Assembly (NCBI GenBank): GCA_039000515.1
Contig: JBCFYV010009882.1
Coordinates: forward strand, 54,611,846-54,675,845
Length of the DNA: 64,000 nt
Direction: 5' to 3'
Source of the DNA: Timema cristinae
Taxonomy: Eukaryota > Arthropoda > Insecta > Phasmatodea > Timematidae
Each line of letters opens with the position of its first letter. Positions within the stretch are counted from its first letter, which is position 1. The position numbers and the translations under genes were made by a program. This document shows positions 47,801 to 54,110 of this stretch, piece by piece. Below the pieces are notes generated by a model. It ran no database searches, was not told the origin of the DNA, and saw nothing but the letters and a program-made list of their open reading frames with translations.

Positions 47801-47965
47801 TATGGATGAAAATACATTATGTTAGTTAACCTGGTTATTTAACAAATTTTTCAAGAAAGGTAAGAATTAAAATATTACCTTAGCTGGTGATTTCCAATCT
47901 TGATTAGTATTTGTTGTTTCTTTATTCCAAACTAGTGGTAACGCAGATATTTTTTGCAGAGGCAT
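13967..47965 (-). CDS. MARCHF8: MARCH-type RING-CH E3 ubiquitin ligase (MARCHF8/MARCHF1-like), spliced gene
   Basis: Membrane-anchored E3 ligase. Family members ubiquitinate other membrane proteins and direct them to endosomes and lysosomes. Four coding exons join by GT-AG introns of 9,885, 15,716 and 7,090 bp: 47965-47879 (phase 0), 37993-37917 (ends in two bases of an Arg codon), 22200-22020, and 14929-13967. They total 1,308 nt, 435 residues plus stop. Residues 1-10, [10 protein letters not shown], resemble the vertebrate MARCHF8 start. The RING-CH C4HC3 ligands fall at C54, C57, C71, C73, H81, C84, C97 and C100, with spacing C-x2-C-x13-C-x-C-x7-H-x2-C-x12-C-x2-C. Two hydrophobic segments lie at about 131-151 and 170-187. 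The Ser-rich tail after residue 212 is longer than in vertebrate homologues. No frame damage is seen, so the gene appears intact. An unseen small exon or 5' UTR exons remain possible. Confidence 0.93.
15622..15681 (-). mobile_element. possible hAT-type terminal fragment
   Basis: On the minus strand it starts CAGGGATTGCCAAACTTTTT, the style of hAT (Charlie-like) inverted ends. The opposite end was not found, so this is tentative. Confidence 0.3.
15701..15771 (-). mobile_element. tail-only SINE insertion with target duplication
   Basis: Only the shared SINE tail (GCGTATAACCCGAACGGG, then GTAGTAAGACGCAGTGC) and an (AAT)n end on the minus strand. It is flanked by a perfect 10-bp duplication, AATACATAAT (15691-15700 and 15772-15781), so this is a genuine, extremely 5'-truncated retrotransposition event and not a broken older copy. 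Confidence 0.85.
16769..16877 (+). mobile_element. tail-only SINE copy with expanded triplet repeats
   Basis: The plus-strand shared tail (GCGTATAACCAGAACGGG, then TTGTAAGACGCGGTGC) is followed by (AAT)n at 16802-16847 and (GAT)n at 16851-16875. The triplets create a poly-Asn/Asp ORF on one strand and a poly-Leu ORF on the other; neither is a gene. Confidence 0.8.
16988..17243. repeat. tandem duplication of ~128 bp with hAT-like motif
   Basis: Two units start GGTCTGACAACTTTCATAAG (16988 and 17116), each ending in CAGGGTGGCCAC or CAGGATGGCCAC followed by a CCTGACTTTT motif. That pair of motifs is typical of the terminal region of a hAT-type element, so this may be a repeated element end. A related AATTCCCTGACTTTACC stretch is at 48751-48767. 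No opposite end was found. Confidence 0.7.
17244..18305. other. AT-rich intronic stretch
   Basis: No gene or recognised repeat between the duplication and the foldback element. Confidence 0.4.
18306..18912 (+). repeat. foldback element, left inverted terminus
   Basis: Tandem subunits: CTGAATTGTATCCATTC..., spacer CTTAAACAAGCACCACAAAT, then GATTTGTATCCATT and CACAAAATC, repeated with small changes from 18306 to about 18745. A unique inner part to about 18912 is mirrored at 20907-21060. Confidence 0.85.
20448..20684. repeat. perfect palindrome, ~110-bp arms with TA-rich loop
   Basis: The left arm (about 20448-20558) and right arm (about 20574-20684) are exact reverse complements over about 111 bp, separated by about 15 bp of alternating TA. 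ORFs in it (20541-20338 and 20553-20747) encode the same peptide on opposite strands for this reason. Confidence 0.95.
20718..20866. repeat. second palindrome, ~52-bp arms with (TA)n(CA)n loop
   Basis: ATTATAAACATTGCAGAATA... (20718-20768) is the reverse complement of 20812-20864 apart from one or two mismatches. The loop is an AT repeat followed by an AC repeat (20770-20803). Confidence 0.9.
20907..21361 (-). repeat. foldback element, right inverted terminus
   Basis: Mirror of 18306-18912 with fewer subunits: GGATACAATTCAG motifs at 21137-21150, 21246-21260 and 21348-21361. Inner part AGAGAGCACCACTATCTC (minus strand) matches the left inner part. Confidence 0.85.
22020..22200 (-). CDS. MARCHF8: MARCH-type ligase, RING-CH exon
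   Basis: 181 nt. The first base completes an Arg codon begun in the preceding exon. It encodes residues 56-115, from ICHCEGG through the zinc-binding core (C71-x-C73, H81-x2-C84, C97-x2-C100) to KPFSE. Acceptor TTTGCAG and donor GTAAGAT are canonical. The block [14 protein letters not shown] is near-invariant in MARCH1/8 proteins. Only the first Cys of the domain (C54) lies in the upstream exon. Confidence 0.97.
22341..22565 (+). mobile_element. tRNA-derived SINE, family B
   Basis: Plus strand. Head with A-box-like TGGTCTACTCTTG and B-box-like GAGGTTCGAATC (22358-22425), body, then the shared tail GCGTATAACCTGAACAAG at 22527-22544. It sits 140 bp from the RING-CH exon in the same intron as the gypsy element and the 48-bp array. 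Confidence 0.8.
22566..23750. other. unclassified GC-richer segment, LTR-like
   Basis: Richer in GC than its surroundings, with AATAAA signals, a TATATAAGA (23071-23079) and a near-palindromic CCCTTAAAAGGCCC (23405-23418). A comparable motif, CCTTTAAAAGGGCC, occurs at 29642-29655 in another such segment. It may be remnants of long LTRs. No ends, duplication or domains were found. Confidence 0.25.
24055..24470. repeat. 48-bp tandem array, left part
   Basis: About nine diverged copies of a unit of about 48 bp containing AACATCCAACATTAGCAAAT and TATGAACCACTAGTAGAAT. A hAT element inserted at 24471 separates it from the rest at 27657. Because 48 is a multiple of three, stop-free minus-strand ORFs with a 16-residue period arise; they are not genes. 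Confidence 0.9.
24908..27395 (+). pseudogene. hAT transposase remnant (GTF2IRD2-like)
   Basis: Starts MATKKKTNK (24908). An N-terminal zinc-finger-like part ([17 protein letters not shown]...TCLIC) is followed, across the SINE, by [15 protein letters not shown], and then TSQQTKDL...[10 protein letters not shown] (25954-26040), [17 protein letters not shown] (26208-26262), [12 protein letters not shown] (26308-26345), GLNHRQF and VRWLSSG (26484-26505). The C-terminal dimerisation domain survives as [19 protein letters not shown] and KLRSNL at 27218-27300. At least ten stops or frameshifts. The order and motifs match hAT transposases related to GTF2IRD2 and ZBED-type proteins. Confidence 0.85.
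25071..25602 (-). mobile_element. dimeric family-A SINE inside hAT 1
   Basis: Two family-A units in tandem. The unit at 25317-25602 is complete (tRNA head at the high-coordinate end, shared tail, ATT repeat). The unit at about 25071-25316 has a tail and body but no tRNA head. One perfect 13-bp duplication, AATGTTGAAAGAT, flanks the pair (25058-25070 and 25603-25615), and none lies between them, so the pair entered as one molecule. Removing it restores the transposase reading [13 protein letters not shown]. Confidence 0.88.
27657..28520. repeat. 48-bp tandem array, right part
   Basis: About 18 copies of the same unit (for example CATCCAACATTAGCAGATTA, TGAACCACTGGTTGCCTGAC). The variants form local subgroups: a 'TAGCTTGG' group at 27700-28280 and a 'GGTTGCCTGACC' group at 28300-28470. 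Degenerates after 28500. Confidence 0.92.
28521..30700. other. intronic stretch, unclassified
   Basis: 28580-28630 (GGGATTCAAACCAAAACTATG) also occurs, inverted, at 56570-56590, next to further 48-bp units. 29360-30010 is a GC-richer LTR-like segment with CCTTTAAAAGGGCC. No gene. Confidence 0.35.
30701..30946 (-). mobile_element. tRNA-derived SINE, family B
   Basis: Minus strand. Head with GTGGTCTAAGG and GGAGTTTGAATCCC (30930-30860), body with a CACATTTGCGTGGAGGAAGG-type segment (plus-strand reading), and the shared tail TATAACCTGAACAGGTAGTA. Related to 51301-51548. Confidence 0.82.
30947..32394. other. intronic stretch with repeat remnants
   Basis: A tail-only SINE relic lies at 31570-31603 (minus). 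31690-32000 contains two related stretches ending in AACAAACAGACAGAT and GACAAACAGATGAA, a motif common at ends of insect repeats, clade unknown. No gene recognised. Confidence 0.4.
32395..32510. repeat. detached copies of the 48-bp repeat
   Basis: About 2.5 units (CGAACATCCAACATTAGTAG, TGAACCACTAGTAGTATGG), 4 kb from the main array and next to the gypsy insertion. Confidence 0.8.
32620..32825 (+). repeat. Gypsy 1 5' LTR
   Basis: 206 bp, TGTGATGATAG...TAATATCACA. It is paired with 37284-37487. Confidence 0.95.
32921..33475 (+). pseudogene. Gypsy 1 gag
   Basis: Starts [16 protein letters not shown] (32921). After one stop and one shift it is open at 33090-33404 with [20 protein letters not shown] and [11 protein letters not shown], matching the Gypsy Gag retrotransposon domain (the family has FxxRxQxxGESxxxFxxxLxxLAxxCxF). 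A zinc-knuckle region would follow near 33600-33720, where codons with repeated Cys (CNHKIFGV-like) are frame-damaged. Confidence 0.8.
33820..37131 (+). pseudogene. Gypsy 1 pol (protease, RT, RNase H, integrase)
   Basis: Protease motif [15 protein letters not shown] near 33835-33880. RT spans 34630-35350, including [16 protein letters not shown] (35092-35139), so the catalytic YxDD survives as HFDD. RNase H spans 35525-35920 ([25 protein letters not shown]). The integrase core spans 36394-36882 ([32 protein letters not shown]), with the family's SDNG changed to VDCG. Stops and frameshifts separate the domains. Similarity is to the K02A2.6-like Gypsy polyproteins common in invertebrates. Confidence 0.9.
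34151..34622 (+). mobile_element. Helitron-like non-autonomous insertion in Gypsy 1
   Basis: 472 bp starting TCTATACTTATAAAATAAC, preceded by A, and ending with the GC-rich palindrome GCCCGGGC, then CTAG, followed by T. A 5'-TC, a CTRR end with a nearby hairpin, and insertion between A and T without target duplication are the Helitron hallmarks. It separates the RT N-terminal region (FTGLGEFE) from its continuation ([10 protein letters not shown]). No helicase is present. The CTGACTGACTGACTGA microsatellite near its start is typical of such insect elements. Another TE type with similar ends is possible. Confidence 0.65.
37284..37487 (+). repeat. Gypsy 1 3' LTR
   Basis: 204 bp, TGAGATGATAG...TAATATCACA; see the 5' LTR. 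Confidence 0.95.
37917..37993 (-). CDS. MARCHF8: MARCH-type ligase, second coding exon
   Basis: 77 nt encoding residues 30-54 ([10 protein letters not shown]...NNYDIC) plus two bases (AG) of Arg55, which the RING-CH exon completes. Acceptor TTCTTCAG and donor GTAAGTC are canonical. It supplies C54, the first zinc ligand. The Ser-rich lead-in to DICRIC matches the family (SSQDICRIC in vertebrates). It is easy to miss because it is short and 15.7 kb from the next exon. Confidence 0.93.
37994..38279. other. intronic AT-rich stretch
   Basis: Nothing recognised. The interval between the gypsy 3' LTR and the exon (37493-37916) is likewise unremarkable. Confidence 0.4.
38459..40140 (-). pseudogene. 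Copia 2 RT and RNase H
   Basis: [22 protein letters not shown] and EWAYLPKGN (40080-39940), [15 protein letters not shown] (39634-39590), and [14 protein letters not shown] (39510-39469), with the catalytic YVDD changed to YVNN. Then [18 protein letters not shown] and YSDAD (39060-38946), and RNase H end [16 protein letters not shown] with [12 protein letters not shown] (38695-38560). Internal stops and frameshifts: inactive. Confidence 0.88.
40443..41300 (-). pseudogene. Copia 2 integrase
   Basis: [14 protein letters not shown] (41121-41080), then [20 protein letters not shown] and [12 protein letters not shown] (41058-40940). The catalytic block [20 protein letters not shown], with [18 protein letters not shown], spans 40819-40700; the C-terminal piece [11 protein letters not shown] and [14 protein letters not shown] spans 40600-40500. 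The Copia integrase glutamate (TERANR) is retained. Frame breaks separate the pieces. Confidence 0.88.
41302..41589 (-). mobile_element. tRNA-derived SINE, family A, in Copia 2
   Basis: Full length on the minus strand: head from about 41589 (A-box-like TGGTAGTCTAAGG, B-box-like GGGTTCAATCC), body, then the shared tail and a short AAT end. A 9-bp duplication CTTGCTCAG flanks it (41293-41301 and 41590-41598). Without it the Copia polyprotein reads on in frame as [15 protein letters not shown], which dates the SINE after the Copia insertion. Confidence 0.9.
41590..42730 (-). pseudogene. Copia 2 gag and protease region
   Basis: Gag (UBN2-like): [20 protein letters not shown] (42500-42435), [18 protein letters not shown] region near 42310, MIMALESLD (42253-42227). 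The zinc knuckle [14 protein letters not shown] is at 42046-42002. The protease / GAG-pre-integrase part [28 protein letters not shown] spans 41839-41600. The order fits Copia; stops interrupt. Confidence 0.82.
42790..43060 (-). repeat. inverted copy of the Penelope-like element's 3' region
   Basis: 42790-43030 is the reverse complement of about 46935-47165 at roughly 80% by eye (shared blocks TAGGCCTGCTTG, TATCTGAGGCTGAGACTAGG, TTCCCACCTATGAAG, CTGCATTATGCATTTGG). It places an inverted terminal segment just upstream of the RT ORF, an arrangement known from Penelope elements. Confidence 0.85.
43078..44533 (+). pseudogene. Penelope-like reverse transcriptase
   Basis: N-terminal [16 protein letters not shown] (43198-43245). 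After the MITE, frame-shifted [12 protein letters not shown] near 43712-43750, then [20 protein letters not shown] (43893-43950) and [20 protein letters not shown] (43999-44058). The catalytic YIDDI motif of the family is IEIFM here, so both Asp residues are lost. [15 protein letters not shown] (44119-44163) is the conserved FLD block. Open from 43902 to the hAT junction despite this. It is distinct from LINE and LTR RTs by the MGTxMAPSYxNLFM and FLDLE signatures. Confidence 0.9.
43436..43670. mobile_element. TA-flanked MITE (Tc1/mariner type) in the Penelope-like RT
   Basis: 235 bp with inverted ends of about 48 bp, starting CAGCAGCCCCATGGC and ending ...GGGGCTACTG; 44 bp at each end (43440-43483 and 43623-43666) match with a single mismatch. 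TA flanks both sides (43434-43435 and 43671-43672), as for Tc1/mariner superfamily insertions. No coding capacity. High arm identity indicates a fairly young insertion or strong hairpin conservation. Confidence 0.88.
44534..46600 (-). mobile_element. hAT transposon 2 (ZMYM1-like, DUF4371) in the Penelope-like element
   Basis: The low-coordinate end is CAGCGGTGTAGCTAGAG (44534), a typical hAT terminus (CAGNGGCGTAGC), cutting the PLE RT frame. The other end is not clear; PLE-like sequence resumes near 46600. The transposase is on the minus strand. The only candidate target duplication, CTTCTCAG (44526-44533), has no clean partner. Confidence 0.8.
44650..46340 (-). pseudogene. hAT transposase remnant, ZMYM1-like
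   Basis: From N to C: DUF4371 part [20 protein letters not shown] and [11 protein letters not shown] (46280-46180), with [20 protein letters not shown] (46127-46068); then [20 protein letters not shown] (45765-45706) and the block [16 protein letters not shown] (45648-45601), which in the family is HSLNLVG. The C-terminal dimerisation domain reads [20 protein letters not shown], then [20 protein letters not shown] (44920-44805). Stops in the middle third show decay. Confidence 0.88.
46690..46980 (+). pseudogene. Penelope-like GIY-YIG endonuclease region
   Basis: The Cys-rich lead-in [15 protein letters not shown] (46708-46750), then [17 protein letters not shown] (46789-46838) and, after a shift, [20 protein letters not shown] (46850-46905), correspond to the zinc-binding linker and GIY-YIG-type domain of Penelope elements. 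The frame then closes at TAA 46969-46971. Confidence 0.75.
47421..47878. other. intronic stretch next to the first recognised exon
   Basis: AT-rich, no feature recognised beyond a splice donor at 47878-47871. Confidence 0.4.
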
Positions 47966-47998
47966 TTCAAAGAAGCTTTTAGAGCACAATCCATTTCC
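47879..47998 (-). CDS. MARCHF8: MARCH-type ligase, first recognised coding exon with start codon
   Basis: Exon 47998-47879 is bounded by acceptor TTGACAG and donor GTAATAT. The ATG at 47965-47963 opens [20 protein letters not shown], resembling the MPLHQISAIP start of vertebrate MARCHF8, which is why I chose it. The 33 nt upstream in the exon (GNGLCSKSFFE in frame) have no stop, so a longer N-terminus from an unseen exon is possible. CDS part is 87 nt, phase 0. Confidence 0.85.
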
Positions 47999-49137
47999 CT
48001 GTCAAACAAATGTAGATAACATCTAAAAATATTATATCTTAATACACATTTAATAAAAATTAGATAAATACAAGTAAAGCATACAAAGCTTTTCCCTTGG
48101 ACATAGATATATATAGGTCTAAACACTTGTATAGTTTTGAGCAGGGTGGAGTTATAATGTAGATGGACTGATTAATTTGTATTACACCAATTGTAATGAA
48201 GGTTTTCAGCTACAGGAAACCAAATATTTAGTTTTAAAAGCTTAATTTCATACATTTAATTAAAGAACTAATCTATGTAAAGAATATTTGAGTATTTTTA
48301 AAAAATTAGGTAGTCATAAGGGAGGGAGAGAAAGAAGAGTGAGTAGGGAGAAAAGAGAAGAGAGATAGAGGTGGGGGTTGGGAATAGAGAGAAGGTAGTA
48401 AATGAATGAAAAAGGTAGTGTTAAAGAATATGCACTTGAATTACCTTTCCTGTCATAACCTTTTTAACATTTTTTTTTGTGTGAATGGGAATTTTTTCTA
48501 TTTATTACAATGATCCCATATTTTCAGGCTACCAACAACATTATTTTTAATTATTTTTTCTATTGGTAGTATTTAAATGTTTTATGTATTATTTATGTCC
48601 CTGTGTAAAAGTGTAATAAAACCAATTATGTACAATCATTTCGTGTTAAGACTACTATATATAGATATTGCATTTTTGTCAACAACAAGAAACAAAATCA
48701 TGCACATATATATATTTTTAAAGTTTGGTGCAGAATTAGTCTCCATCAAAAAATTCCCTGACTTTACCAGATATTCTGTTTTCCCTGTCTGTAGCTACCA
48801 CATACCTGTCTTAACTTGCGTTTATATACTGGAATATATTATTTTTACAAGACAGGTGTACCGCAACGGCATATTAAGTGTGTCATATGGCCAGAGTCCC
48901 AAGTGACAGGTATCGCTGTTTAATTAGAACACGAATGAAGGTGGTAAGAGAGATCATCTGCATTTCCTACTTACTTGAATGTACTAATATTTTTAATACA
49001 TCTCACAAAATCAAAAGCTTTCTCATGAAATTATAACTATGGTTTACCTAAATTAATAATGGTTTGATGAAATGTTTTTTTAATAGTAAGGAGGCAGGAA
49101 CAGGAAAAGAATTTCGACCTTTAATTCTGGATCAATC
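47999..49137. other. non-coding stretch upstream of the ligase exon
   Basis: A purine-rich GA/AG tract at 48319-48420 and a short hAT-like AATTCCCTGACTTTACC at 48751-48767. The ORF at 48577-48906 has no domain. Confidence 0.4.
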
Positions 49138-49370
49138 AACCTTGGTAGTCTTGGGGTAAAGTACTCGCTTCAGGAGCAAATGCTTGTGGGTTCAAACCCA
49201 ACTGGGGTTGAAGGGTTTATCTTGGTGATAAAAACCCATAGCACAACTTCCCAATAGGGGAAGTAAAGATGTTTGTCCCATGTTGATTGTGGCATGTAAA
49301 AGAACCCTGGAAGTTATTTAATAATACCTTTTCTGGCAAAATTGGTGGTTCCTTCTGCTCTCGCTCATAG
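49138..49370 (+). mobile_element. tRNA-derived SINE, third type
   Basis: The tRNA-like head (49141-49200) has A-box-like TAGTCTTGGGG and B-box-like GGGTTCAAACCC. The body includes TGTCCCATGTTGATTGTGGC and TAAAAGAACCCTGGAAG, unlike families A and B, and the shared tail is absent. Similar bodies are known from several invertebrate SINEs. Confidence 0.7.
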
Positions 49371-50367
49371 AAATTCTTGTTTGCTGATATATTCAGTCAG
49401 TTCAGAAAGTGCATGTCAAATACATCAAATAAAAAATATAAAAACATTGAAACATTTAAAGTTACTTCAGGGAAAAGTTCATTCATACTTTCCTTATTCT
49501 GATTTACTGTAAAACCATTGCACTGGGAGCATAATTCATTTTCTTTTGCTGTGGTGAATACCCAAAACGAAAGTGTGTTGTAAAAATATTGGGCTTAAGT
49601 GTACCGTGAACTTACAATTTTGTACCAAATAGTAACCTGTGCAATAAGATAATTTCTAGTTAGAAATGGACCAAGCTTTTCTCAAATTTATTAAAATAAT
49701 TTGGTGCTCTGATATTTTAAGTTATTTACTGAATGTTTGTGGTTTGATAATGCTTATTTAATACAAATTCTTAGTTGCCAACTATATGTTTATAGCGTGA
49801 TAGTGTTTACTTGATACAAATTTTTAGTTGCCAAAAACTACTAGCCCTCCCCAATTATCTTTGAACCGGGTCGGTATCTTTATACCATTTTATTGATGTA
49901 ATAGTTCTGGAACCATAGTGATGTTTACAAGTTACAATACATACTTTAATACACAACTAATTAAATAAATAAGTGTTGGCCTTCGCAGAGTAACAATAAC
50001 CTTTCAAATACCAAACCTAATAAATCACTGGTCAAAAAATGGTGTGAGTTGATGACACATGAGAGTGGCATAAGCACTAGTTTTATTTCATAAGTCTTAA
50101 AACCTCTCCACTTATTCTCTTCTTTCGGAAGTACATAGTCATTTTTAGCAATGCTTAAGGTCTCCTGGCTCTTTCAGGCCTTGTTTGAAGTGATGGAGAT
50201 TTTATGCCCAACATTACTGAGGTTGTTAAGCTCTCGATATTACTGATACTGGGGATCAAATATCGTAGGCTTATTTAGTTTGAAATTCCAATCTTTGTCC
50301 TATAAATAAGCAGCCAATGTTGTAGTACCTTGGTCATAATATTTCTTTGAGTCCAGTGATACTTTAT
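49371..50367. other. AT-rich non-coding stretch
   Basis: A partial direct repeat (GATACAAATTTTTAGTTGCC, 49751-49835) is the only structure noticed. Confidence 0.4.
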
Positions 50368-52450
50368 CTAATCTATCTTGTACATTCTGTTATATTTGGG
50401 GGAGGGGTTATATGTGAGGAAGGTGGATGACAATGGTAGCTTATCTCTAAATTTCCTTCTGTGTAACAAATGTTCAGGTGAAAGACCAAGTGACACAATC
50501 AAACTATGTCTATACACCAACAGTGTAATTTCCACATTACTATTCTTCCTAAGAACATTTGTTGCTATGCCAACAGTCTTTTCAGCAAGACTGTTTGAAC
50601 TTTGGTATAGAGGACAAGTATATAACTTTAAACTGTTACTCTCATGCACATTTTTAGAATTGCTTACTTGAATATGGTATGTTATCACAAACACAACTCT
50701 ATTGGATACCTTACAAATTTCAATGTAAAGATTTTGATCATGGTTAAAGCTATTTTATCTGGAATCCAGTCTAGCTCCAACCCCTTAGAGTAGTTGTTGT
50801 AAATCACTATATAGTCCTGTGCTTGAAATTTTAGAATATCTGAGGCTTACCATTGTCATAGGCGAATGGACGTAGGAAATTGCATCAATGGTTTTTTTCT
50901 GATTAACCTTGGCATATTAAGCACATATTTCACAGGATTTTAAGAGCTACTCTATATATGCAGTCAATTAGGTAAATATAAAAGCTGTCTTGCTTTGGTT
51001 TTGAATTTTCTGATGACCAGGTGGCCATTGTTATGAATTTCTTGCAGCACTTTCCATTGTAAATTACATAGTACCATAATTTTATCTTGTACCAACAGAA
51101 TTCATTTATATTCATATATAGGCCTAAAGTAAGATATTGGCAAATCTGGCTCAGTCATATGAATCTCTTCTAGGCCACTTTCTGGTGATATACTTCTGAA
51201 CTAGGCCCAACACGAGATCATTTTTGGACTAATCTTGAAGGCCCTGAAGCCCTTCTGTGGAGATCGAGGTAAGAGATAGTAGTAGTAATGATAATAATAC
51301 TTAGCACAGCGTCTTACTACCCATTCGGGTTATACGCTTAAGTACTAATTACAATAATGAGTTAGGAATTGGGAAGGTTGAATATAGAGGAAGTGATCCC
51401 ACATTTGTGTGGAGGAAGAGTGGAAAACCATTTGGGAAAAACATCCCCGAGTTCACCAGATCAAGATTCGATACTCGATCTCCCAGTCCTCATCAGTATA
51501 GCTTAATACAAAACTAGCACGTTAGCTAACTATGCCACCAGGGCGGGCATAACAGTGATAGCCGAGTGAATAAACTTGCCTTCATAAGCATGTTCACTGA
51601 CAATGGCCAGGTGCTTATAAGTATCACATAGTCTGTGAGACAGGAAATGAGACCAACTCAGTTGCTTGCCTGGACTGTAACATACATCAAGGTAATATGC
51701 CTGTAAGCAAAGTCGAAGCCATCTAAGTCAGGAAGTAAGCTTGCTTTTCTTTTTGAAAAATTAGCTACTGAGGCGTGTAATCAGATTCCACTTTGAGTGG
51801 ATGCAGTATATGTAGCAGTGAAATTTTTCATAGTCATACAATATGAGTGTTTCATTTTTATTTGTGAATAATTTTGTTCCCACCTTGTCATGGCTCTAGA
51901 AGCATACAGCACATGATGGCCATTTTATATCATACATGGTCCCAACCCATAACTTAACACTCATTTTAGTGTAAATGGCAGCTGGCAGCCGGTGATCAAG
52001 GAATGCCAGTTATAGTGCTGTTGTAGTCAATTTTTTGATCAAGATAAATTCATTTTTATGCTTCATTTCTCATCACCAGGGAACATTGTTTTTGGTCAAT
52101 GCTCTTAGAGAAGCTGTTAATTCCGAGGCATGTTGAATATTCAGAAATTTGACAAGTTTGAGAAAATGGTGTTAAATCCTCTCTTGAATGTATTGAAGGT
52201 TTCCTAATGGCTGTTTATGCTGATCAGTGATTTCTAGACCCTTTCCTGAGATCGTGAGCACCACAAATTCTACCTTTTTCTGCAAAAATTTTGATTTCTC
52301 TGGATTAAATTGGATCCCATTCTGTTGTGCCCAGTCAAAGAAGACTTGCAGGTTTTTGCCATTTTACCGGTGGTATTTCATGAAATGATGGCATCATCAA
52401 AATATATGGCCACCCCTTTTAGTATTGTGAAATTTTCACTGGTCGACCAA
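50368..52450 (-). pseudogene. Gypsy retrotransposon 2, pol remnant
   Basis: Minus strand, read with many frame changes. RT end: GVAIYFDDAIIS (52420-52385), FFDWAQQNGIQFNPEKSKFL (52345-52285), VVLTISGKGLEITDQHK (52270-52220). RNase H: LYASRAMTRWEQNYSQ-like (51910-51865) and the VESDHK-like region (51800). Integrase: a CEICAKY-like part near 50920 and SNSLAEKTVGIATNVLRKNS (50600-50540), then LGLSPEHLLHRRKFRDKLP (50490-50435). It resembles K02A2.6-type Gypsy pol but is distinct from Gypsy 1. No LTRs found. A family-B SINE lies within it (51301-51548). Confidence 0.8.
51301..51548 (-). mobile_element. tRNA-derived SINE, family B
   Basis: Minus strand: tail (plus reading TTAGCACAGCGTCTTACTAC, then CCATTCGGGTTATACGC), body CACATTTGTGTGGAGGAAGA, head ending near 51548 with a weak B-box (GAGTATCGAATC). 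Inserted in Gypsy 2. Confidence 0.82.
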
Positions 52451-52630
52451 ATTTTACTCTTCTTATCTTAAATTAATCTGAAAAGAGTGCTTCGTATAGT
52501 ATTTTTGCACCGATTTCAAATATTTTTGCCAAATTTCTGTGGAGGGTAGGTTTTTTTTATTAGTAAAATGCAATTAAACATATGTTAAATCAATATTTTC
52601 TGATTATATATGCAATATAATATACAGTTA
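52451..52630. other. AT-rich spacer between Gypsy 2 and the next pseudogene
   Basis: Nothing recognised. Confidence 0.4.
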
Positions 52631-52636
52631 ACTTAT

Positions 52637-54110
52637 TTAAAATGAGCTTTTAGTTAATTTTCCACTGTATTTAGCTTGGGGAATGCCCCATTTTAATGTC
52701 CAGCAGTAATCTGAAAGCATATTTGGATTCAATTTTACTTGGTAGCAAGTTTCCATCACTGACATATCCTGGTGGAAGCATTTGTCACTTACATGTCGAG
52801 GATTTTGTGAAAAAAAGTTCAAATATGAATCCAAAAGTGGATTTTCACACATATATTGTATCCAAGGGCTCTGTAGTTTCAAGAAGTTCACCAACCAGTT
52901 ATTTGTAGTTCTTGACCGGCTTGTTTCTTAAGAAGTTTTTCACGACTTTTGAAATGATCCCCATGCAGCTGTCTCACTCATTCAAGCATCCCTAAATCTT
53001 GATCCTTCATGAAATTCCTTATTTGTGGTCCAACAAATACCCCCTCTTTGATTTCTGCATTGCGTATTCTAGGAAACTAATGATTTAGGAAAAGAAAACC
53101 TTGGCCATTGTGATCCATTGATCTGATGATAGTCCTCATCAAACAAAGTTTGACATGCAATAGTGGAAGGTATACTTTATCAGGGTTCACAAGAGGCAGA
53201 CAAACAACATTTTTCTCTTCAGGTCTTAGGTTTGTTCTCTTTGGCCACTGTTTTTTGATTAAAGGGTTATTCCTGTTCCTACTGTCCCACTCATATACAA
53301 GCCAACACAACTTTGTGTATCCAAGCTAAGTCCTAATATAAGAGCTATCTCACCTGTAGATCTCCACAAATGTGCAAAGAATTCTTCTCATACTGTATCA
53401 TTGTAAGTAGCAATTTCATATTGTTATACAATGCCTTCATGTATGCATCATAAGCAAGAGAGAGAGAGAGAGAGACAGATTCTCATTTCCATTAATAAGG
53501 ATGGCTTTCAAACTTGTTTGTGAAGGATATTTAAAAAGTCTCCATTCCTCAGGATTGTGTTGCTGTCCTAATTCATCTAATAAATAGTTCACATGATTGC
53601 AATACAGTATACACCAAGTCATCTGGCATGGAGAGCAGGTGTTTAAATTCTTGCTGTCTTTCATAGAAATTACATATTTTAGTTTCTTTTTCAAGGAGAT
53701 TCCAGCCATTTAGTGTGGAAAAAGACAATTCTGCCTGCATTTTAGACAAATTCAGATCATGAACGAGATCATTGAGTTCTGCCTGTGAATTTTGTGAGAT
53801 TCTGCAATCTGCCCTTCATCCCCTCCTTGGCCAGGTTGTCCCCAACAAGTTAATTTGAGTCAAAACTTCACGCTTCTGATGGCATGAAAATTGATAGCTG
53901 TGTGCTTTGAGGAAAAGGCCTGATGGCTGAAGAAAAATTAGCATATTTAACTATATTCTTAAACTTGCTTGGTATTTCATTGATTTTTATGATACAAAAA
54001 TAGCAGTCCCTGGAGTGGTCTTTTGGTCCTCTACACAATATGGGAACTGGAAATGGCATGTGACGAGATTCAAACGCACAAGACAAACTCATAAATTGCA
54101 GGTGTTATTC
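52637..54110 (-). pseudogene. remnant of a widespread invertebrate protein family of unknown function
   Basis: Minus strand, N to C: MPFPVPILCRGPKDHSRDCY (54065-54005); a damaged middle; VNYLLDELGQQHNPEEWRLF (53596-53537); LGYTKLCWLVYEWDSRNRNN (53330-53265) with QWPKRTNL; VCLPLVNPDKVYLPLLHVKL (53205-53147); EIKEGVFVGPQIRNFMKD (53060-53005); SLKIHFW-like; then HVSDKCFHQDMSVMETCYQV (52790-52730) and MLSDYCWTLKW (52718-52685). I recognise this pattern (SDEHGERFHQDI...MLADYCW in intact members) from many uncharacterised arthropod and other invertebrate proteins that often occur in multiple copies. Function unknown; a mobile-element origin is my inference. At least five stops or shifts. A GA microsatellite (53457-53475) sits inside. 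Confidence 0.75.

Noticed and set aside
48577..48906. ORF of 109 codons
   Set aside because: No domain, no splice or promoter context, AT-rich composition; probably chance.
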